A program made the position numbers and the translations under genes. A DNA stretch of 64,000 bases. Source: Natrarchaeobaculum aegyptiacum. GTDB taxonomy: Archaea; Halobacteriota; Halobacteria; Halobacteriales; Natrialbaceae. Within the stretch, counting starts at the first letter, position 1. The number at the start of each line of letters is the position of its first letter. This document shows, one piece after another, positions 1 through 7,404 of this stretch. A model generated the notes under the pieces. The model was not told the DNA's origin. It ran no database searches and worked only from the letters and a program-made list of their open reading frames with translations. Location of the stretch: positions 1 through 64,000 of the forward strand of contig NZ_CP019893.1 of NCBI RefSeq assembly GCF_002156705.1, read 5' to 3'.

Positions 1-200
1 CCTTCCTCCACCCCGTTACACCCGCGACGGGGGTGTGGGTGCGCGTTCGTCGAAGATAGACACGCGAGGGATGCCGTTCATCAATAATTCAGCCAACGGC
101 TCGAATCAAACCGTCTCGAGCCGCTAACACGTCGAATTTACACCCGCGATCGATCTCCATACGCTTAAGGGGGTCCACTCGGAAGCCACGCGATACTGCA
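1..200. other. Non-coding region upstream of orc1/cdc6 with an inverted repeat
   Basis: No gene is seen before the Orc1/Cdc6 start at 201. An inverted repeat ACACCC (18-23) / GGGTGT (31-36) with a 7-base spacer lies within a C- and G-rich stretch. Haloarchaeal origins are often next to orc1/cdc6 genes, so this edge could be part of an origin, but I do not see a convincing origin recognition box or a long AT-rich unwinding element, and the region continues outside the window. Confidence 0.35.
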
Positions 201-1439
201 ATGTCCGCGAACGACGATCGTGATCCACTCTTTCGGTACGACGATCCGGTCTTTGCCGACGAGCGGTTGCTCGAGATCACGCACCTGCCCGGTCCGGACC
301 GAATCGTCGGACGCGACGACCAGATGCAGCGGGTTGCGGACGCCCTGAACCCTGCGATTTTCGGGAGCGAACCCAATCACCTGTTCATCTTCGGAAAGAC
401 GGGAACCGGCAAATCACTCATTTCGCGGTCGGTCACGAAGCGCGTGATCTCCGAGGCCGGACGCGACGGCGTCACGGTGAAGTACGCCTTCATCGACTGC
501 GGTGAGCAGAACACCGAGGCCTCGATCATCAAGACGATCGCTCAGATCGTCAACGAACCGTCAGCCAGCGGCATCTCGATTCCGGACCGCGGGCTGGGAA
601 CCGGCGACTACTACAAGCGTCTCTGGCAGGCTGTCGACCGCTGTACCGACGTGACCATCGTCATCCTGGACGAGATCGATATGCTCGAGGACGACGAGGT
701 GCTCAGAAAACTCTCGCGTGCGGGCGAGAACCGCCGTATTTCGACCTCGAGCATCGGCATCATCGGCATCTCGAACAAGATCGACTTCCCCGATCACCTC
801 TCCGAGCGCGTCAAGTCAAGTCTCTCGCGGGACGAACTCGTCTTCTCGCCGTACGACGCGAATCAGCTGGTCGAAATCCTCGAGAAGCGGCGCGACGCGT
901 TCCACGACGGTGTCCTCGCCGACGACGTGATTCCGCTCACCGCGGCCCTCGCAGCACAGGAACACGGTGACGCACGCAAGGCGATCGACATCCTCCGGAA
1001 CGCCGGCCGAATCGCCAAGAAGCAGAACGCGAGCCGGGTCGTGGCCGACCACGTCCGCGACGCAAAGGAGAAGACCGAAGCCGACCGGTTCAACGAACTG
1101 ATCGAGGGCTCCCCACAGCAGGCGAAGGCGATTCTCTACGCGCTGACGCTGCTCACCGAGAACAGCACCCAGAAGGAGTTCCCGACGAAGATCATCTACA
1201 ACCAGTACAAGGAGATTGCGGGACAACTCGAGTTCGACGTCCTCTCGGAACGACGCGTCCAGGAGATTCTGCAGGAGCAGAACTTCCTGAACGTGATCCA
1301 GTCCGAGCGCGAAGGACGCGGGCGCGGCCGTGGTGCCCACGCGAAACATCGCCTGCTCGAGAATCCGTCGATCGTCAAGAAAGTGCTCCTGCGCGATTCG
1401 CGGCTCGCGGTGCTCGACGAGGCGACGCGGTCGTCTTGA
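201..1439 (+). CDS. orc1: Orc1/Cdc6 family replication initiator (AAA+ ATPase)
   Basis: This 412-residue protein is an archaeal origin-binding and helicase-loading factor acting on the chromosome. Walker A (GKTGTGKS) is at residues 65-72 and Walker B (VILDEIDML) at about 154-162, followed by sensor regions and a C-terminal winged-helix domain (about 300-412) that normally binds origin boxes. The length is typical. Haloarchaea carry many orc1/cdc6 paralogues, only some of which serve active origins, so the family is certain but a role at a local origin is not. The ATG at 201 precedes a conserved-looking N-terminus (FRYDDPVFADERLLE). The gene is followed by a hairpin at 1510-1540 and a same-strand gene of unrelated type. 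Confidence 0.95.
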   Translation: MSANDDRDPLFRYDDPVFADERLLEITHLPGPDRIVGRDDQMQRVADALNPAIFGSEPNHLFIFGKTGTGKSLISRSVTKRVISEAGRDGVTVKYAFIDCGEQNTEASIIKTIAQIVNEPSASGISIPDRGLGTGDYYKRLWQAVDRCTDVTIVILDEIDMLEDDEVLRKLSRAGENRRISTSSIGIIGISNKIDFPDHLSERVKSSLSRDELVFSPYDANQLVEILEKRRDAFHDGVLADDVIPLTAALAAQEHGDARKAIDILRNAGRIAKKQNASRVVADHVRDAKEKTEADRFNELIEGSPQQAKAILYALTLLTENSTQKEFPTKIIYNQYKEIAGQLEFDVLSERRVQEILQEQNFLNVIQSEREGRGRGRGAHAKHRLLENPSIVKKVLLRDSRLAVLDEATRSS

Positions 1440-1509
1440 ACAGTCGGTCCGACTCTGATGGCGAAGTTCGTTCGTGATCGCTCCCGGTTCGCCCCGACAG
1501 ACCGTGATC

Positions 1510-1540
1510 TGGACGACCGTCCCAACCTCTAGGTCGTCCA
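1510..1540 (+). terminator. Perfect 9-bp inverted repeat after orc1/cdc6
   Basis: TGGACGACC at 1510-1518 is exactly complementary to GGTCGTCCA at 1532-1540, with a 13-base loop. It lies 71 bases after the orc1/cdc6 stop. There is no T-run after it, so it may be a transcript end, a processing site, or a protein-binding site rather than a classical terminator. Confidence 0.4.
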
Positions 1541-1579
1541 ATGTATCAAACGACGATTGAATACTTCTATTGGATTAAA

Positions 1580-1591
1580 GTGAACGTTCAC
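1580..1591. promoter_or_regulatory. 12-bp perfect palindrome in the promoter of the adenylating-enzyme homologue
   Basis: GTGAACGTTCAC at 1580-1591 is a perfect palindrome lying between an AT-rich stretch (about 1562-1579, containing TGGATTAAA) and the ATG at 1618. The position fits an operator just downstream of a TATA element. No regulator can be named. Confidence 0.3.
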
Positions 1592-1617
1592 GTATCGCCG
1601 ATCGAGACGTCTGGGCG

Positions 1618-3033
1618 ATGGTGAACATCGTCACGAAATTACAGGATACGGTGATGGCCAACCAGTCGGCAACGGCCATCGGGGGAGACGAGCCGGTGGA
1701 TTTCGGAACGCTCTGGTCGCAGACCGATCGGTTCGCCGGCGGGTTGCAGGATCGTGGAATTGTCGCCGGCGACGCGATCGCACTCCACCTCGAAGACGCT
1801 CGAGCGTTTCTCGTGGCCGTTTTCGGTGCGCTGCGCACCGGCTGCGTCCCGGTTGCGATACCGCCCGGAACCGATCCGAATGGGGTCGCCGACGTGGTCG
1901 ACGCGGTCGAGGCACGCGCCCTCGTGACCGACGCCGATCGGATCATGGCCGTCCTCAACCGGGCCGAATCCGTTCGCGTCGCGGTCGTCGTCGGGCGGGA
2001 GGCGCGGATGGGCGTCGACCTGTCGACGTTTCTCGAGAACGACGGGATGAACAGTGCAGGCTCACGGACGGGGATCGACGTGGTCAAACAGTCCGACGAC
2101 GACCTCGCGCTGATCGCCTTCGTCGACCGAGCGCACCGGATCCCGTCGATCGATCGCCCTCGGGTTCCGTCGGAGCGACTCGAGGGACTCTGCTTCGATC
2201 ACGAGGCATTGGCTGGCGCTGCAGACGTGGGGCGGTCGATCGGGTCGGTAGAGTCGCACCTTGGACTTCGCCCGATCACGTGCCCGCTCGAGTTCGGGGT
2301 CGGCGCGCTGGCCACGATCCTCGCGGGCGGTCGGTACGAACCCATCGGTCCGTGGGATCTCGAACGGGTCAGGGCACGCTGCGTGACGGGCGACGCCGCT
2401 CGAACGATCCTCACGCGGGAACAGGCCGACGCGCTCGACACGCTCGAGGACTTACCGATAGCCTGTCTCGTCCTCGAGTCGCTGTCGAGTGTCCCTGCCG
2501 GCCGACTCGTGACGGAGGGGGCTCGAGGCGAGTCCGGAGTGGCACTGGACACGGATGGCGTCCGTCGGCTGTACGGCGATCCGGCGACCGGGATCGTTCA
2601 CGCGAGTGGGTCCGTTCTCGAGGGGGAGCCGGCCGACGACGGGACCGTTCGGCCGCTTCCGGAGGTCGACGTCCGGTCGATCGACACCGACAGAGGGACA
2701 GAAATCGCCGTTGCAACCCCCGCGGGAGCAACGAAATGCGTGCGCCGAGACGATGGGAGTGAACCGCGAACCGAGGACGATGGGAGTGAACCGCGAACCG
2801 AGGACGATGGGAGTGAACTGCGAACCGAGGACGATGGGAGTGAACTGCGAACCGACGCGGACGGGACACAAATTGACACGGACGGGACGCGAATCGACGC
2901 CCTCGACGGGCGGCAGTGGGTCAGGCCGGGGATACTCGGTGTCTCGCTCGAGGGAGCGGCCACCGAGTATAGTAACGACTGCAACGATTCACACACTGAT
3001 CGCCGATTCGTCTGGCGATCAGGTGTGCACTGA
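1618..3033 (+). CDS. Degenerate AMP-forming (ANL superfamily) adenylating enzyme homologue
   Basis: The first 130 or so residues align by eye with the N-terminus of acyl-CoA synthetases and adenylation domains: a pattern of the type FGTLWSQTDRFAGGLQDRG, then DAIALHLED and the GAL/RTG region that normally precedes the catalytic core. The P-loop-like core that should read SGTTGxPKG is replaced by IAFVDRAHRIPS (about residues 167-178), and the conserved YGxTE and TGD motifs are absent. At 471 residues it is also shorter than a full enzyme, so catalysis is unlikely. A 27-bp tandem repeat (2749-2856) gives four copies of a DDGSE(P/L)RTE unit, and the final 22 or so codons and stop lie inside a dispersed palindromic element. 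It could be a pseudoenzyme or a decaying gene. Confidence 0.6.
   Translation: MVNIVTKLQDTVMANQSATAIGGDEPVDFGTLWSQTDRFAGGLQDRGIVAGDAIALHLEDARAFLVAVFGALRTGCVPVAIPPGTDPNGVADVVDAVEARALVTDADRIMAVLNRAESVRVAVVVGREARMGVDLSTFLENDGMNSAGSRTGIDVVKQSDDDLALIAFVDRAHRIPSIDRPRVPSERLEGLCFDHEALAGAADVGRSIGSVESHLGLRPITCPLEFGVGALATILAGGRYEPIGPWDLERVRARCVTGDAARTILTREQADALDTLEDLPIACLVLESLSSVPAGRLVTEGARGESGVALDTDGVRRLYGDPATGIVHASGSVLEGEPADDGTVRPLPEVDVRSIDTDRGTEIAVATPAGATKCVRRDDGSEPRTEDDGSEPRTEDDGSELRTEDDGSELRTDADGTQIDTDGTRIDALDGRQWVRPGILGVSLEGAATEYSNDCNDSHTDRRFVWRSGVH
2749..2856 (+). repeat. Four tandem 27-bp in-frame repeats
   Basis: Units start at 2749, 2776, 2803 and 2830. They differ by a C/T exchange (CCGCGA versus CTGCGA) and at the last base. 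Each unit encodes DDGSE(P/L)RT(E/D), an acidic linker near the C-terminus of the adenylating-enzyme homologue. A further degenerate DGTQIDT/DGTRIDA pair follows, suggesting older expansion. Confidence 0.9.
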
Positions 3034-3052
3034 CGTGCAGTGGCTACTATAG
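2968..3052 (+). repeat. Dispersed palindromic (MITE-like) element, copy 1
   Basis: About 85 bases with imperfect terminal inverted repeats. It begins TATAGTAACGACTGCA and its 3' end read on the other strand begins TATAGTAGCCACTGCA. Inside is a hairpin GATCGCC/GGCGATC. A second copy in the opposite orientation is at 47688-47771. No open reading frame of its own. The last codons and stop of the upstream gene fall inside it. Confidence 0.85.
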
Positions 3053-3172
3053 GAAACGGCCGGGAGACCGTGCGAGCAGACCGCAAGTCGCCCTGTGGAT
3101 GGTGTTTCGTTCGACTGGTGGCCGTACTGCCTCGACCGTGGTGCCTTTTAACCTCTGCTCCTCAGACGAACT

Positions 3173-4417
3173 ATGCACAGCGTCGACGCGGCGGGGCTCG
3201 GAATCGGCGACGAGTACCCGCCCCGGATCATGGGCGTGTTGAACGTCAGTGAGGAGTCACCGTACGATCCGAGCGTCTACGACGACCCCGGCGACGCCGC
3301 CCGGTACGTCGACGAGGAACTGATCGACGAGGGGGCAGACATCGTCGACATCGGTCTCGAGTCGGCGAACAAGCGCTTCGAGGTGCTCTCTGCAGCGGAG
3401 GAACTCGAGCGGTTGCACGTCGCCGTCGACACCATCGAGAGCGTCTCCGGCGACGCGGTCTTCTCGATCGAAACCCGCTACGCCGAGGTCGCCGAGGCGG
3501 CCCTCGACCAGGGGTTCGACATGGTCAACGACATCTGCGGGTTCGCCGATCCCGAGATGCCCGTCGTCTGTGAGGAGTACGACGTCGCGGTGGCGAAGAT
3601 GGCGAGTCCACCGGATCTCGAGCGGCCGGGTGCCGTCGAGGAGACCGACTGGGCCGCCCGGAAGTCTCCCGAGTGGGCCGAACGGGCGGACTACGTCGAT
3701 CAGGTGTACGAGGCGCTCACACAGAACGGCCTGACGGACAAGACGATCGTCGATCCGGCATTCGGTGGCTGGAGTGAGGCCCAGACGCTCGCAGACGACC
3801 GGGAGACGTTCCGACGGCTCCGGGAGTTCCGCGCGCTCGGGCGGCCGATGCTCGTCTCGATCAACCGCAAGAACTTCCTCGGTGACGTGGCAGGCCGCGA
3901 GACCGACGAGCGGCTCCCGGTCAGCCTCGCTGCGACCTCGATGGCCGTCGAACGCGGCGCACACGTGATCCGGACCCACGACGTCGCCGAAACGCGCGAC
4001 GCGGCGCTGATCGGCGACGCATTCACCGAACGATCGCGGGCGAGTGTCGAGGGCGTTTCAGCCACACGGCTGGACGTCCACTCGACGCGGGACCTCAGGA
4101 AGCACCTCGAGCAACGGGGCGTCGACCCGGACCTGGCAACCACTACCCACCAGGTGACCGTCGAACTCGAGGGCCTTTCTGCCGCGGAGTGGGCGGGACT
4201 CGAGTCGGTCGTCGGCGACCCCGCTGGCGACGGTCAGTCCCCGGTGTTCGTCACCCACGTCTCGGGAGACAGGGGGCTCGTGAGTGGCCCCGTCGACTCC
4301 CTCGAGACGGTCGCACGGCGACTCGAGGACGGTCCCGAAACCACCACGAAAGCCGACGAGAACGATTCGAAAGGCCTGCCGGCGGTGGGTTCGGTACTTG
4401 CAAGCCTGCTACAGTAA
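3173..4417 (+). CDS. folP: Dihydropteroate synthase family protein
   Basis: Residues 1-285 or so form the TIM-barrel of dihydropteroate synthase, which joins a pterin pyrophosphate to an aminobenzoate-type acceptor in folate or methanopterin synthesis. Visible motifs are IMGVLNVSEES near the N-terminus, GADIVDIGLESA (normally DxGxxS), MVNDICGF, DPAFGGW, and RTHDVAETRDA near the barrel end. A C-terminal extension of about 130 residues has no function I can name. At 414 residues it is longer than bacterial FolP but normal for haloarchaea. The ATG at 3173 is about 22 bases after a TATA-like CTTTTAAC, consistent with a leaderless transcript. The pterin pyrophosphokinase mptE lies downstream on the same strand, so the two likely serve one pathway. 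Confidence 0.88.
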   Translation: MHSVDAAGLGIGDEYPPRIMGVLNVSEESPYDPSVYDDPGDAARYVDEELIDEGADIVDIGLESANKRFEVLSAAEELERLHVAVDTIESVSGDAVFSIETRYAEVAEAALDQGFDMVNDICGFADPEMPVVCEEYDVAVAKMASPPDLERPGAVEETDWAARKSPEWAERADYVDQVYEALTQNGLTDKTIVDPAFGGWSEAQTLADDRETFRRLREFRALGRPMLVSINRKNFLGDVAGRETDERLPVSLAATSMAVERGAHVIRTHDVAETRDAALIGDAFTERSRASVEGVSATRLDVHSTRDLRKHLEQRGVDPDLATTTHQVTVELEGLSAAEWAGLESVVGDPAGDGQSPVFVTHVSGDRGLVSGPVDSLETVARRLEDGPETTTKADENDSKGLPAVGSVLASLLQ

Positions 4418-4422
4418 GAGAA

Positions 4423-4430
4423 AGCTTATA
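4423..4430 (+). promoter_or_regulatory. TATA box for the candidate structured RNA
   Basis: AGCTTATA lies directly after the folP stop codon (4415-4417). Archaeal transcription starts about 22-27 bases downstream of the TATA centre, which predicts a start at about 4450-4455. That coincides with the base of the hairpin described at 4453-4508. Confidence 0.5.
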
Positions 4431-4452
4431 CCATAGGCTTCGAAATGGAGGA

Positions 4453-4508
4453 GTGGACGCCGGGCGGCCTCCCGGGTAGGGGTACTTTGGAGGCGAATCC
4501 CGGCCCAC
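4453..4508 (+). ncRNA. Candidate structured RNA or mptE leader
   Basis: A nearly continuous stem of 16 pairs is visible: GTGG (4453-4456) with CCAC (4505-4508), GCCGGG (4459-4464) with CCCGGC (4499-4504), and GCCTCC (4467-4472) with GGAGGC (4489-4494). A 16-base loop and a small internal loop (CG opposite GAAT) complete it. It follows a TATA-like box at the expected distance. It may be an independent small RNA or the 5' leader of mptE, whose ATG is 166 bases downstream. It does not fit a tRNA, and the internal loop is too small for a normal H/ACA guide pocket. An overlapping 53-codon frame from 4445 lacks independent support. Confidence 0.5.
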
Positions 4509-4674
4509 AACACGGAATTATTGGGGTACAACGCTCCAGAGTGGCGACGCTGGTAACCGTGACAGACAGTTCCGAGAGCAGAAACGTCCGTCGACGAGCC
4601 GCGTGACCGTCAGACGCACGTCGTACGCCACTCGAGATGCCAATTCCCAAGGTGACGGCCACCCGAGGGGACGT

Positions 4675-5373
4675 ATGGAGTACGAGGAGTGGGAACCGGT
4701 CTACGAGGCGATCCGACGCGACTTCGGCTACCCCCGGGCGGGCGACGAACGGGCTCGAGACCGACTGGCCGAACTGACCGGGCCGTTCGATCTGGCACGA
4801 CTCGACGGCGTCCGGGACGCGACAGTCGTGATCGCCGGCGCTGGCCCGTCGCTCGAGGACGACGACGCACTCGAGCGTGCGGCCGGGGCCGACCAGGTGA
4901 TCGCTGCCTCGACGGCCGTCGACCGGCTCGAGGACGCAGGCGTCGACGTCGATTGCATGGTAACCGACCTCGACAAGAACCCGGAGACAGTCGTCAGGCT
5001 CACCGTGCGGGGGACGCCGGTCGCCGTCCACGCTCATGGCGATAACCTGCAGGCGGTGGAGTCGGTGGTTCCCCAGTGTGACGACGCGTTCGTCCTGCCG
5101 ACCACGCAGGTCGAACCCGTCGGTCCGGTCCGGAACGTCGGCGGGTTCACCGACGGTGACCGGGCGGCGTTTCTCGCCGACCACCTCGGTGCGGCCCGCC
5201 TGCAGTTCGCCGGCTGGGATTTCGACGACTCGACCGTCTCCGCGCCGAAAGGGCGCAAACTCGAGTGGGCCGAACGGTTGCTCTTCTGGCTCGAGCGTCG
5301 ACGCGGTGAGCGGTTCGACGTCCTCGATGGGAGACGCGACGGCATCGACGCGAGTGCGCTCCCGCTCGAGTAA
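4675..5373 (+). CDS. mptE: 6-hydroxymethyl-7,8-dihydropterin pyrophosphokinase, archaeal MptE type
   Basis: This protein of about 232 residues belongs to the archaeal enzyme family that pyrophosphorylates 6-hydroxymethyl-dihydropterin, the step before dihydropteroate synthase. It is unrelated to bacterial FolK. Family-typical segments are VVIAGAGPSLEDD, the metal-binding-type CMVTDLDKNPE, VHAHGDN, and the C-terminal QFAGWDFDD. The frame is open from 4603, but the ATG at 4675 gives the expected N-terminus (MEYEEWEPVYEAIRRDFGY), while the extra 24 residues upstream are basic and unlike the protein. It follows folP on the same strand, with the candidate RNA between them. Confidence 0.88.
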   Translation: MEYEEWEPVYEAIRRDFGYPRAGDERARDRLAELTGPFDLARLDGVRDATVVIAGAGPSLEDDDALERAAGADQVIAASTAVDRLEDAGVDVDCMVTDLDKNPETVVRLTVRGTPVAVHAHGDNLQAVESVVPQCDDAFVLPTTQVEPVGPVRNVGGFTDGDRAAFLADHLGAARLQFAGWDFDDSTVSAPKGRKLEWAERLLFWLERRRGERFDVLDGRRDGIDASALPLE

Positions 5374-5405
5374 CCGTCACGGAACGTCAGCTCGAAAAAG
5401 GATCG

Positions 5406-5612
5406 TCAGCGGATCCGGTGCGTTACGATGTCGTCCCGGCCGCAGTTCGGACAGCACGAAGTCGTCGGATCGACCGTCGTCCCGCACCGCCGACACTCCT
5501 CGACGGTCGCCGGCTCGGACGAGCGAAAGAGGACCGCAGAGATCGTCTCGCGAACCGTCGTCGGTCTCGATCGTCGCGTTCGACTCGAGCGTGTGGAACG
5601 TCGCATATCCAC
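5406..5612 (-). CDS. Small zinc-ribbon protein
   Basis: A 68-residue protein whose C-terminal half has two CxxC knuckles (CRRCG at about residues 40-44 and CCPNCG at 53-58), a typical haloarchaeal zinc ribbon likely to bind one zinc ion and possibly nucleic acid or protein. The N-terminal 20 residues are unusually Arg-rich for a haloarchaeal protein, so the true start could be nearer the conserved VRETISAVLFRSSEPATVEE stretch. However, only ATG codons at 5612 and 5606 are available, and an AT-rich AGAATAA lies upstream of them. Partner and function are unknown. It runs convergent with mptE. Confidence 0.65.
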   Translation of the reverse strand: MDMRRSTRSSRTRRSRPTTVRETISAVLFRSSEPATVEECRRCGTTVDPTTSCCPNCGRDDIVTHRIR

Positions 5613-5864
5613 CGTCCCACTACTGTCACTGTTCGTTATTCTCTGGTTACCGTGATTGACACGAAAAATGACTGTCTCGAGTCACTCGTTGTTCTGTGCG
5701 TGCCACTCGAGACTGATCGGAAGGTACTCGAGCGAGAGGCGGCTGCTGGTCGCCGTGGGACCGCAGAGCGACTGCTGGTGATCGCGTGGGAAGTTCGCGC
5801 GTGTGAAGAGGACGCGTCAGCGGGAACGGCCGCGTGAGTCTCGTGAGGGCCTGCGACAGCGGGC

Positions 5865-7034
5865 TCAGAAGAGGGCGTCGAGTTCGCCGCCGGTGTCGAC
5901 GAGGGAGGCGAACTCCTCGTCGGCCGACGCCTGGAGTTCGTCGGTGCGGTGTTTGGCATCGATCGCGACCTGCTGGAGTTTTTCGATGCGAGGGACGTCG
6001 GTCACCCCGGAGAGGAGGACGATCGAGCCGACCTCGTCGCGATGGGGAAGTGGGAAGTCACCACCGCGGATCTCCATACTCCCGGTCTCGCCCTCGAGCC
6101 ACTGGCGGCCGCGTTCGATTCCCTTGCGGTTGAGTTCCTCCGGCGGGCCGGTAGCGACCACGAGGCCGCGTTCGGCGCTGCCGACGTCACAGGGCAGGGT
6201 CAGCCGACCGAGGGTTGCCTTCCGGACGAGGCTCGTCAGGCGGGTCGTCGACTGTCCCTCGTCGAAGCCCTCCTCGTCGCCCGACCGGAGCGAAGAGAGC
6301 AGGCCGCCCTGTGTGTCTTCGACCGTCTCGCGAGCGTAGCCCACGGTTGCGACGCCGCCGTCGTTCAGTGTGTTGATGATCTCCGAGGAGTCGACGACGC
6401 TCTCGGCGACGTGATCGTCGTGACCGACTTCGCCGGCCGCAAAGAGAAGGCCGAATCGCTCGGCGATCTCGCGGTTGATGCGACCGTAGCCGTCGGCGAC
6501 GGACTCGCCAGCGCTGCGCCAGACGTCGTTGTCGAAGACGAGCAAACTGTCGACCTCACGGACGAACGTCTGGAACGAGCGGGCGGCGTTCAGGGTGTAG
6601 ATTCCACCCTCGTCGGTCGCCGGGAGGATACCGAGGCCGTAGACCGGCTGGTTGTAGATCCGCTGTAAGTGTTCGGCGAGGACTGGAGCGCCGCCCGAGC
6701 CCGTTCCGCCGCCCATACCGGCGACGATGAGGAAGGCGTCGACTTCGTAGGCGGCGATCCTGTCGATCGCCTCCTGGATCTCGTCGACGTCCTGTTCGGT
6801 CACCTGGGCGCCGAGTTCGTTGTCCGCGCCGACGCCGTGGCCTTTCACACGTGCCTGTCCGACCAGGACGCGGTTCGCTCGCGGAACGTTCTCGAGTCCG
6901 TGCAGGTCCGTCGTCGCTGAGTTGACGGCGATCGCCGATTCGACGAAGCCGCCACCGATTCGTTCGTCGAACTCGATGAACGAGTCGACGACTTTCCCGC
7001 CTGCCTGACCAAAACCGATGAGTGCGAGTTTCAT
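5865..7034 (-). CDS. cetZ: CetZ family tubulin-like cytoskeletal GTPase
   Basis: A 389-residue haloarchaeal tubulin/FtsZ superfamily protein. The family polymerises with GTP beneath the membrane and affects cell shape and motility. The nucleotide-binding N-terminus MKLALIGFGQAGGKVVDSF and the tubulin signature GGGTGSG (residues 108-114) are intact, followed by the GQARVKGHG region (residues 59-67) characteristic of CetZ rather than FtsZ. The length is normal. The ATG at 7034 was chosen over an in-frame upstream one at 7160 because the 42 extra residues are basic and non-homologous. I cannot say which CetZ paralogue it is. The 370-base region upstream carries its promoter. Confidence 0.93.
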   Translation of the reverse strand: MKLALIGFGQAGGKVVDSFIEFDERIGGGFVESAIAVNSATTDLHGLENVPRANRVLVGQARVKGHGVGADNELGAQVTEQDVDEIQEAIDRIAAYEVDAFLIVAGMGGGTGSGGAPVLAEHLQRIYNQPVYGLGILPATDEGGIYTLNAARSFQTFVREVDSLLVFDNDVWRSAGESVADGYGRINREIAERFGLLFAAGEVGHDDHVAESVVDSSEIINTLNDGGVATVGYARETVEDTQGGLLSSLRSGDEEGFDEGQSTTRLTSLVRKATLGRLTLPCDVGSAERGLVVATGPPEELNRKGIERGRQWLEGETGSMEIRGGDFPLPHRDEVGSIVLLSGVTDVPRIEKLQQVAIDAKHRTDELQASADEEFASLVDTGGELDALF

Positions 7035-7404
7035 GGTTGTCTCTCGTGGCCGGTCCCCTCGGTCGACGGCTGCGGGCGCGTTCCTCGGCGTCCGAGAGCG
7101 CCGAGTACGCCGTCGTGAACGCACAGTATCTGGCCCCGAACGGCCAGTAACTGCGTGCAAACCGTCGCGTTCGGCCGAGTGGGAACGGATGCCACGTGAC
7201 GACGGTGTCCAGTCGATGGCATTGTTATGGCCAACATATACTCGATCGCCGAACGTTCACGAACCCATAACAGTCCCGGTGGGTGAGTAGTCACGGACTA
7301 CCTCGTGATTCGGTCGGGATCGGTCGCGTCGGGCCGTGGGGCACCTCGTCGTCGGCCTGCAGGTTCAGAAACTCCTATACAGGACGATGGCCTACGGCCG
7401 TGGT
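7035..7404. promoter_or_regulatory. Divergent intergenic region between cetZ and a binding lipoprotein
   Basis: About 370 bases with no supported gene. A hairpin CTGGCC (7130-7135) / GGCCAG (7142-7147) and a TATA-like ATATA near 7236-7241 are visible, and GAACGTTC occurs at about 7252-7259. The rightward gene's promoter probably lies near 7365-7385 (CTCCTATACAGG). Confidence 0.35.

Noticed and set aside
4453-4508. The hairpin as a tRNA or H/ACA guide RNA
   Set aside because: No T-loop or anticodon arm can be formed, and the internal loop (2 opposite 4 bases) is too small for a pseudouridylation pocket despite ACA words after the stem.
4445-4606. A 53-codon frame over the candidate RNA that contains LEANPGP, similar to the viral 2A ribosome-skipping motif
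   Set aside because: The leading Asp is missing, 2A skipping acts on eukaryotic ribosomes, and the predicted transcript start (about 4453) lies after the ATG. Chance resemblance is most likely.
5636-5959. A 107-codon minus-strand frame between the zinc-ribbon gene and cetZ
   Set aside because: Ser/Thr/Pro-rich with no acidic bias and overlapping the cetZ 3' end in another frame. A shadow of GC-rich sequence.
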